This document shows, one piece after another, positions 63,659 through 64,000 of a stretch of 64,000 nucleotides of DNA. How positions within the stretch are numbered: the first letter of the stretch is position 1; each line of letters opens with the position of its first letter. Under the pieces are notes generated by a model. The model did no database searches, was not told the DNA's origin, and saw nothing but the letters and a program-made list of their open reading frames with translations. This stretch comes from Haematococcus lacustris. Lineage: Eukaryota > Chlorophyta > Chlorophyceae > Chlamydomonadales > Haematococcaceae. The translations under genes were made by a program, and so were the position numbers. Location of the stretch: contig JASKMD010000004.1 of assembly GCA_030144725.1 (NCBI GenBank), forward strand, positions 1,236,911 through 1,300,910, given 5' to 3'.

Positions 63659-64000
63659 GTGAGAGGGGAGGGGGGCTGGCAGGCAGGCTTGGGGAGGGTG
63701 GGGGGGTGGGAGGGGGTCGTGGGAGCAGCAGGCTTAGGGTGGCCCATGGGGTTTGCCCCGGGCAGTGGCAGGGCTGTGTGGATGTGGGCTGCAGGGAGTG
63801 GAGGGGTGGGGGATGAGGGTGGGGGATGAAGGTGGGGCAGGTCAGGCGGGGTGGTGGGTCAGTAGGCAGGCAGGAAGCTGGCGGAAGGCAGGAGGGTGAG
63901 GGCATGCGGGATGTACTGATGAACCTGTCAGGGCGGTTCTAAGGATGGCATGAGCAGGGAGCATGACTGCAAGCCTGGTTTGCTGGCCTGCTCTGCGCAC
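63659..64000. other. Intron of importin-11-like gene at window end
   Basis: G-rich sequence after the donor at 63659. No further exon is recognised before the window ends. Confidence 0.5.

Overview
The window looks like nuclear DNA of a chlamydomonadalean green alga. Genes are split by many short GT-AG introns, TGTAA polyadenylation signals occur, and C/G-rich microsatellites are very abundant. Coding content is a eukaryotic nitrate-assimilation cluster: nitrate reductase, NRT2 nitrate transporter and NAR2/NRT3 partner protein. Very long pentamer arrays (CCCAG, CCCCT, GGTGT, GGGGC) next to TTAGGG-type repeats make a Haematococcus-like alga my best guess. That is an inference; nothing in the window names the species.

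Layout. (1) 133-6110, minus: 3'-truncated GAF-PAS sensor gene, eight exons. (2) 6111-7870: a unique stretch, then a 133-bp repeat ending in a CCCAG array. (3) 7641-21339: block copy 1, with a DDE-type transposase gene (plus), CCCAG, CCCCT and TTAGGG-type arrays, and nitrate reductase (minus, 14 exons). (4) 21340-22315: the last two exons of NAR2, cut off from the rest of the gene. (5) 22316-36021: block copy 2, almost identical to copy 1. (6) 36022-46021: NRT2-A (minus) and NAR2-A (plus) sharing a 381-bp divergent promoter, then an inserted 1.17-kb terminal-inverted-repeat element and a GGGGC array. (7) 46022-55375: second unit with a hypothetical coiled-coil gene, NRT2-B, NAR2-B and a GGGGC array. 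(8) 55376-57994: start of a third unit, cut in NRT2-C by a 500-N gap (57995-58494). (9) 58702-63658, plus: internal part of an importin-11-like nuclear transport receptor gene, with a CTG array of about 1.4 kb.

How the genes fit together. NRT2 (12 membrane segments expected) and NAR2 (signal peptide plus one C-terminal membrane segment) form a two-component high-affinity nitrate transporter in this family. Nitrate reductase then reduces nitrate to nitrite in the cytosol using NAD(P)H. I saw no nitrite reductase, nitrite transporter or RWP-RK regulator. The cluster has been amplified: two intact nitrate reductase genes, at least three NRT2 copies, and two full plus one truncated NAR2. The junctions fit a tandem duplication from 7641 to about 43186, followed by a deletion running from upstream of nitrate reductase into NAR2 intron 3. 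The reading frames of all reconstructed genes close (nitrate reductase 941 aa, NRT2 534 aa, NAR2 275 aa). Exon limits were placed by eye from splice sites, phase and family similarity. No search was run.
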